Shown here one piece after another: positions 17,350 to 20,223 of a DNA stretch of 20,223 nt. The position numbers were made by a program, and so were the translations under genes. The stretch is taken from contig CAYOJD010000056.1 of the NCBI GenBank assembly GCA_964404205.1, forward strand, positions 1 to 20,223, given 5' to 3'. Every line of letters starts with the position of its first letter. Position 1 is the stretch's first letter. The notes under the pieces were generated by a model. That model was not told where the DNA came from, searched no databases, and worked only from the letters and a program-made list of their open reading frames with translations. Origin of the DNA: CAZWBR01 sp964404205. GTDB lineage: Bacteria; Bacteroidota; Bacteroidia; Bacteroidales; Prolixibacteraceae.

Positions 17350-17871
17350 TTATGCTTCGCGTTCGCCAAGGGTTTTGAGGACACCGTGAATGGTATTGCC
17401 TCCTGACTGGAGTGCTGAAATAACATTCTGCGCTGGTGCCTGCAACATGGCAATGATTCCGCCGATAAGCTCTTCTTTCGATTTTACATCGACCAATGCA
17501 TCCAACTGGTTTTCGCCAACATACGCACATTCTTCGACGTATGCGCCTTTCAGCACCGGTTTTTTGTACTTTTTGCTGAACTCTTTGATGAGTTTGGCTG
17601 GCACATTGCCGGTGTTCGACAAAAGGATAGATGTATTGTTTTTCAGTACATCGTAAAGTTCTTCCGAATTCTTCTGAGAATTCTCGATTGCCTTACGGAG
17701 GAGAGTGTTCTTTACTACAACCAGTTTTACTTCGCGCTTATTGCAAAGCCTTCTGAGCTCACTCGTTACCTCAGCATTGAGGTTCGAGATGTCGGCAAGG
17801 TAATAATGGTTGTATGAATTGATCTCATTGGTCAATTGTTCAATAACCTCTAATTTATCTGATCTTTTCAT
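17350..17871 (-). CDS. rplJ: 50S ribosomal protein L10
   Basis: This protein is the base of the L7/L12 stalk and binds 23S rRNA. The 173 residues show the family pattern KLEVIEQLTNEINSYNHYYLADIS, TSELRRLCNKREVKLVVVKNTLLRKA (about 35-61), SNTGNVPAKLIKEF and PVLKGAYVE. The gap to the upstream rplA is only 15 bases, so the folded L10-binding leader known from E. coli cannot be present right in front of this gene. Any autoregulation must act elsewhere, for example through the rplL-rpoB hairpins. Confidence 0.96.
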   Translation of the reverse strand: MKRSDKLEVIEQLTNEINSYNHYYLADISNLNAEVTSELRRLCNKREVKLVVVKNTLLRKAIENSQKNSEELYDVLKNNTSILLSNTGNVPAKLIKEFSKKYKKPVLKGAYVEECAYVGENQLDALVDVKSKEELIGGIIAMLQAPAQNVISALQSGGNTIHGVLKTLGEREA

Positions 17872-17886
17872 TTCAACTAATATTAC

Positions 17887-18582
17887 TTAATCGAGGCAAG
17901 TTTTAGGCTCAACCTGGATGCCGGGGCTCATGGTACTTGATACATAAATACTTTTAATGTATGTACCTTTTGCAGCAGCGGGTTTTAATTTCTGAATTGT
18001 ATGTACAAACTCTCTTGCGTTGTCCACAAGCTTTTGTGGATCGAATGATACTTTACCAATGGAGGTGTGTACAATGCCGAACTTGTCAACTTTGAAATCG
18101 ATTTTACCCATCTTAACTTCTTTGATGGCTTTTCCGACTTCCATAGTCACGGTTCCGCTTTTGGGGTTAGGCATAAGACCGCGAGGCCCTAAGATACGTC
18201 CTAACGCACCAACTTTTCCCATTACCGGAGGCATGGTGATGATGACATCAACATCAGTCCACCCACCTTTGATTTTGTCAATAAAATTGTCCAAACCAAC
18301 AAAATCGGCGCCCGCTTCAGTTGCTTCGGCCTCCTTGTCAGGAGTGACCAGTGCAAGTACGCGCACTTCTTTTCCGGTACCATGGGGCAAAGTTACAACA
18401 CCACGAACCATCTGGTTAGCTTTACGAGGGTCAACTCCAAGCCTGACATCTATATCGACAGAAGCATCGAACTTGGTGAAAGAAATATCTTTAACCAATT
18501 GTGCAGCTTCGTGCAAATCATAGACTTTCCCGGCTTCGAGTTTTTCCAATGCAGCTTTTTTATTCTTGGTAACTTTTGCCAT
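17887..18582 (-). CDS. rplA: 50S ribosomal protein L1
   Basis: This is the L1-stalk protein involved in release of the E-site tRNA. The 231 residues contain ASVDIDVRLGVDPRKANQMVRG, LPHGTGKEVRV, MPPVMGKVGALGRILGPRGLMPNPKSGTV and KAAAKGTYIKSIYVSSTMSPG-like C-terminal sequence typical of L1. It sits 16 bases after rplK in the same transcription unit. The size is normal and no motif is missing. Confidence 0.97.
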   Translation of the reverse strand: MAKVTKNKKAALEKLEAGKVYDLHEAAQLVKDISFTKFDASVDIDVRLGVDPRKANQMVRGVVTLPHGTGKEVRVLALVTPDKEAEATEAGADFVGLDNFIDKIKGGWTDVDVIITMPPVMGKVGALGRILGPRGLMPNPKSGTVTMEVGKAIKEVKMGKIDFKVDKFGIVHTSIGKVSFDPQKLVDNAREFVHTIQKLKPAAAKGTYIKSIYVSSTMSPGIQVEPKTCLD

Positions 18583-18598
18583 TTCAACCTAACTTTAA

Positions 18599-19042
18599 TT
18601 AGTTTTTAAACGGTGATTTGCCTGTTACGGTAATCCCCATACTTCTTGCAGTTCCGGCTACCATGCTCATTGCTGCTTCAATATCGAAGCAGTTGAGGTC
18701 TGGCATCTTCACTTCTGCAATCTCTTTCACCTGTTCCCAGGTTACCGATCCTACTTTGTTGACATGAGGCTCAGCCGATCCTTTTTTGACCTTCGAAGCT
18801 TCCATCAACTGGATGGCTACCGGCGGGGTTTTCACCACAAAGGCGAACGACTTGTCGCCGTTAACGGTAATCACAACAGGTAATAATTTACCCGCCTGTT
18901 GCTGGGTTCTGGCAATGAAAGCCTTACAGAACTTCATGGTGTTCACACCTTTAGAACCCAAAGCAGGGCCTACCGGGGGTGAGGGATTTGCTGCACCACC
19001 TTTGATCTGTAACTTGATAAATCCAGCAATTTCTTTAGCCAT
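18599..19042 (-). CDS. rplK: 50S ribosomal protein L11
   Basis: This protein forms part of the GTPase-associated centre. The 147 residues carry the PNPSPPVGPALGSKGVN-type N-terminal segment (here AANPSPPVGPALGSKGVN, 17-34), KFCKAFIARTQQQAG, TPPVAIQLMEA and, at the end, DLNCFDIEAAMSMVAGTARSMGITV. The prolines of the N-terminal domain, where thiopeptide antibiotics act in this family, are present. It lies 23 bases after nusG. That gap is too short for the classical L1 autoregulatory leader. Confidence 0.97.
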   Translation of the reverse strand: MAKEIAGFIKLQIKGGAANPSPPVGPALGSKGVNTMKFCKAFIARTQQQAGKLLPVVITVNGDKSFAFVVKTPPVAIQLMEASKVKKGSAEPHVNKVGSVTWEQVKEIAEVKMPDLNCFDIEAAMSMVAGTARSMGITVTGKSPFKN

Positions 19043-19065
19043 AACGTTTAATAAAAAAAATTACT

Positions 19066-19614
19066 TTACTCCTTTTCTACTTGCATAAAGCTAAGTTCCA
19101 AGGGTGTTTTACGACCGAAAATCTTAACCATTACTTTCAGTTTCTTCTTCTCAACATTGATTTCTTCAATGGTTCCGTTGAAACCGTTAAATGGCCCGTC
19201 GGTCACTTTTACTGTCTCTCCTACTACAAATGGTGTATCAAACTCTTCTCCGCTTTCCTGAAGCTCATCGACCTTACCCAGTATACGGTTAACTTCCGAC
19301 TGCCTCATCGGGACAGGATCGCCCCCTTTGGTGTCGCCAAGAAAACCGATAACATTGGTAATGTTTCGTAACATATGGGCGATTTCGCCCACCAATGAAG
19401 CTTCAATAAGCACATATCCCGGAAAAAAGTTGCGCTCTTTGGCCACCTTTTTCCCGTTGCGAATCTGATAGACCTTTTCGGTAGGGATTAAGACTTGAGA
19501 AACAAACTCCTGAAGCCCCATATTAGCTACCTCATTCTCGATATATTCCTTCACCTTCTTCTCTTTTCCTCCGATGGTTCTCAGAACATACCATTTACGT
19601 TGATTTTCGCTCAT
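19066..19614 (-). CDS. nusG: Transcription elongation/antitermination factor NusG
   Basis: NusG binds RNA polymerase and ribosomal protein S10, linking transcription to translation. The N-terminal NGN domain starts KWYVLRTIGGKEKKVKEYIE, includes FFPGYVLIEA and ends with GFLGDTKGGDPVPM. The C-terminal KOW domain starts PFVVGETVKVTDGPFNGFNGTIEEIN. I choose ATG 19614 (182 aa) over the GTG one codon upstream because a Shine-Dalgarno GGAGG lies 6 bases before the ATG. The gene follows secE by 21 bases. Length is normal for the phylum. Confidence 0.96.
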   Translation of the reverse strand: MSENQRKWYVLRTIGGKEKKVKEYIENEVANMGLQEFVSQVLIPTEKVYQIRNGKKVAKERNFFPGYVLIEASLVGEIAHMLRNITNVIGFLGDTKGGDPVPMRQSEVNRILGKVDELQESGEEFDTPFVVGETVKVTDGPFNGFNGTIEEINVEKKKLKVMVKIFGRKTPLELSFMQVEKE

Positions 19615-19620
19615 CACGGA

Positions 19621-19625
19621 CCTCC
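19621..19625 (-). promoter_or_regulatory. Shine-Dalgarno site of nusG
   Basis: GGAGG on the minus strand, 6 bases before the nusG ATG at 19614. Perfect Shine-Dalgarno sequences are rare in Bacteroidota, and the other genes of this window show none as clear. It supports the ATG over the adjacent GTG. Confidence 0.6.
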
Positions 19626-19635
19626 AAGAAATAAA

Positions 19636-19827
19636 TTAATAAAATAAACTGTATACTACTTTCATCAGCCCTCTGAATGAGAAATCGATGAAGAAGATCA
19701 ACAGTGCGATTATTAAGGAAGCAACCATTACTACGATAGCACTACCACGCAACTCGCTCCATGTCGGCCAGGAGACTTTCTGAACGAGTTCGTTATAGGA
19801 TTCACTAAAATAATTAGTCAATTTCAT
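19636..19827 (-). CDS. secE: Preprotein translocase subunit SecE
   Basis: This small membrane subunit of the SecYEG channel has 63 residues from ATG 19827: an N-terminal amphipathic part with YNELVQKVSWPTWSEL (the conserved SecE segment around VxWPTxxE) and one transmembrane helix (about 29-47, IVVMVASLIIALLIFFI). A longer in-frame version can start at TTG 19869, but that would run through the tRNA-like structure upstream and add residues that do not fit SecE, so the ATG is preferred. It precedes nusG by 21 bases, the usual bacterial pairing. Confidence 0.95.
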   Translation of the reverse strand: MKLTNYFSESYNELVQKVSWPTWSELRGSAIVVMVASLIIALLIFFIDFSFRGLMKVVYSLFY

Positions 19828-19859
19828 CTGTATGAAAATTCTTTTATAATTATTATTGT

Positions 19860-19905
19860 CGGATACCAAGAGTCGAACTTAGCAGAGCCCCTGCTGGCTT
19901 ATCCG
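19860..19905 (-). ncRNA. tRNA-like structured element without an anticodon arm
   Basis: On the minus strand an outer six-pair stem CGGATA/TATCCG encloses a hairpin AGCC-AGCAGG-GGCT that resembles a D arm, then a five-pair hairpin CTAAG-TTCGACT-CTTGG. Its loop TTCGACT fits the T-loop consensus of tRNA. There is no room for an anticodon arm (the whole element is 46 bases), so it cannot be a normal tRNA. In many Bacteroidota a tRNA-Trp gene is expected between tuf and secE. This could be a degraded tRNA, a deletion or assembly artefact, or an unrelated regulatory structure. The alternative hairpin AGCAG-GGGCT-CTGCT competes with the D-like arm. Confidence 0.3.
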
Positions 19906-19907
19906 TA

Positions 19908-19942
19908 AATAGAGTCCCGGACATATGTCCGGGACTTTATTT
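19908..19942 (-). terminator. Perfect palindromic hairpin after tuf
   Basis: The 12-base arm AGTCCCGGACAT is followed directly by its reverse complement (19913-19936). The flanking AAATA/TATTT extends the stem past a single mismatch. On the minus strand the stem is followed by CTATTTA rather than a pure T run, so it is a strong stem with a weak U tract. It starts about 27 bases after the tuf stop and should end or attenuate tuf transcripts. Confidence 0.7.
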
Positions 19943-19963
19943 AAAGTATTCTGAATATGCTTC

Positions 19964-20223
19964 TTATTTAAGAATTTCAGTAACCTGACCTGCACCAACG
20001 GTACGGCCACCTTCGCGGATAGCGAAACGAAGACCGAGGTTAAGGGCAACCGGGTAAATCAATTCTACCGTGATGGTAACGTTGTCACCTGGCATAACCA
20101 TTTCAGTTCCTTCAGGCAAGTTGATCTCGCCAGTGATATCCAGTGTACGGATATAGAACTGAGGGCGGTATTTGTTGATGAACGGAGGGTGACGGCCAAC
20201 TTCGTATTAGTGCAGGTAATACA
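19964..20223 (-). CDS. tuf: Elongation factor Tu, C-terminal part, cut by the window edge
   Basis: The last roughly 80 residues of EF-Tu are readable on the minus strand: NKYRPQFYIRTLDITGEI, then LPEGTEMVMPGDNVTITVEL, then LGLRFAIREGGRTVGAGQ and the end TEILK with TAA at 19964-19966. This is the beta-barrel domain 3 that contacts tRNA and EF-Ts. Approaching the window edge the sequence departs from the family: the nearly universal EGGRHxPF reads EVGRHPPF and an in-frame TAA occurs at 20207-20209. These changes are confined to the outermost bases, so I treat the gene as intact but with unreliable sequence at the end. The rest of tuf lies outside the window. Confidence 0.88.

Noticed and set aside
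17872..17886. L10 autoregulatory leader before rplJ
   Set aside because: The rplA-rplJ gap is only 15 bases, too short for the known L10-binding RNA.
18020..18523. Plus-strand open frame of 167 codons, rich in Ser, Thr and Pro
   Set aside because: It is antisense to rplA, and the composition reflects the opposite strand of a conserved ribosomal gene.
19043..19065. L1-binding leader before rplK
   Set aside because: The gap is 23 bases and shows no L1-binding-site-like structure.
19828..19869. Longer SecE starting at TTG 19869
   Set aside because: The 14 extra residues do not fit SecE, and the start codon lies in the T-arm-like hairpin. The ATG at 19827 gives a normal-size protein.
1..20223. 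CRISPR arrays, insertion sequences, phage or toxin-antitoxin modules
   Set aside because: I found no regularly spaced repeats, no transposase or integrase motifs, and no terminal inverted repeats with target duplications. The layout is that of a stable core region.

Overview
The window looks like a piece of a Bacteroidota chromosome, probably from the Bacteroidales/Marinilabiliales side. This rests on the gene order tuf-secE-nusG-rplK-rplA-rplJ-rplL-rpoB-rpoC followed directly by a DUF3467 gene, on the oxaloacetate decarboxylase-type alpha subunit that begins with a YRDMWQSSGKYVPRVDQL-type segment, on the near absence of Shine-Dalgarno sequences, and on two promoter-like sites that match the Bacteroidota -7 consensus TAnnTTTG. 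Every recognisable gene is on the minus strand, so the biological order runs from the right end to the left end. The genus cannot be decided from the sequence alone. The odd length and the broken tuf codons at the right edge suggest that the right edge is a contig end.

Region 1 (about 20223 to 8256, read leftward) is the information-processing cluster: the 3' end of tuf, a strong perfectly symmetrical hairpin, a small tRNA-like structured stretch, then secE, nusG, rplK, rplA, rplJ, rplL, rpoB, rpoC and a DUF3467 gene, closed by a clear intrinsic terminator. Stable hairpins also lie in the rplL-rpoB and rpoB-rpoC gaps, so RNA polymerase subunit expression may be tuned by attenuation or RNA processing inside the cluster.

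Region 2 (8110 to about 4583) is an oadG-oadA-oadB operon. It encodes a membrane complex of the sodium-pumping decarboxylase type: a small membrane anchor, a carboxyltransferase fused to a biotin carrier, and the multi-span sodium-translocating beta subunit. It ends in an intrinsic terminator. A single small cysteine-rich DUF3795 gene follows, with its own promoter, whose -33 element overlaps the A/T tract of that terminator.

Region 3 (about 4167 to 122) starts with a 353-base gap carrying a well-formed Bacteroidota-type promoter, then the operon etfB-etfA-acyl-CoA dehydrogenase, closed by another terminator. EtfA and EtfB resemble the electron-bifurcating ETF type (as I recall the Acidaminococcus fermentans proteins) rather than the mitochondrial type. 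Together with the sodium-pump operon this suggests an anaerobic or facultative energy metabolism that conserves energy through ion gradients and low-potential electrons.

Most of the window is conserved housekeeping DNA, and I do not see a clearly new multi-gene system. The points most worth checking are the anticodon-less tRNA-like element between tuf and secE, the bifurcating-type ETF paired with an unusually long acyl-CoA dehydrogenase, the hairpins flanking rpoB, and the DUF3467 gene fixed behind rpoC.
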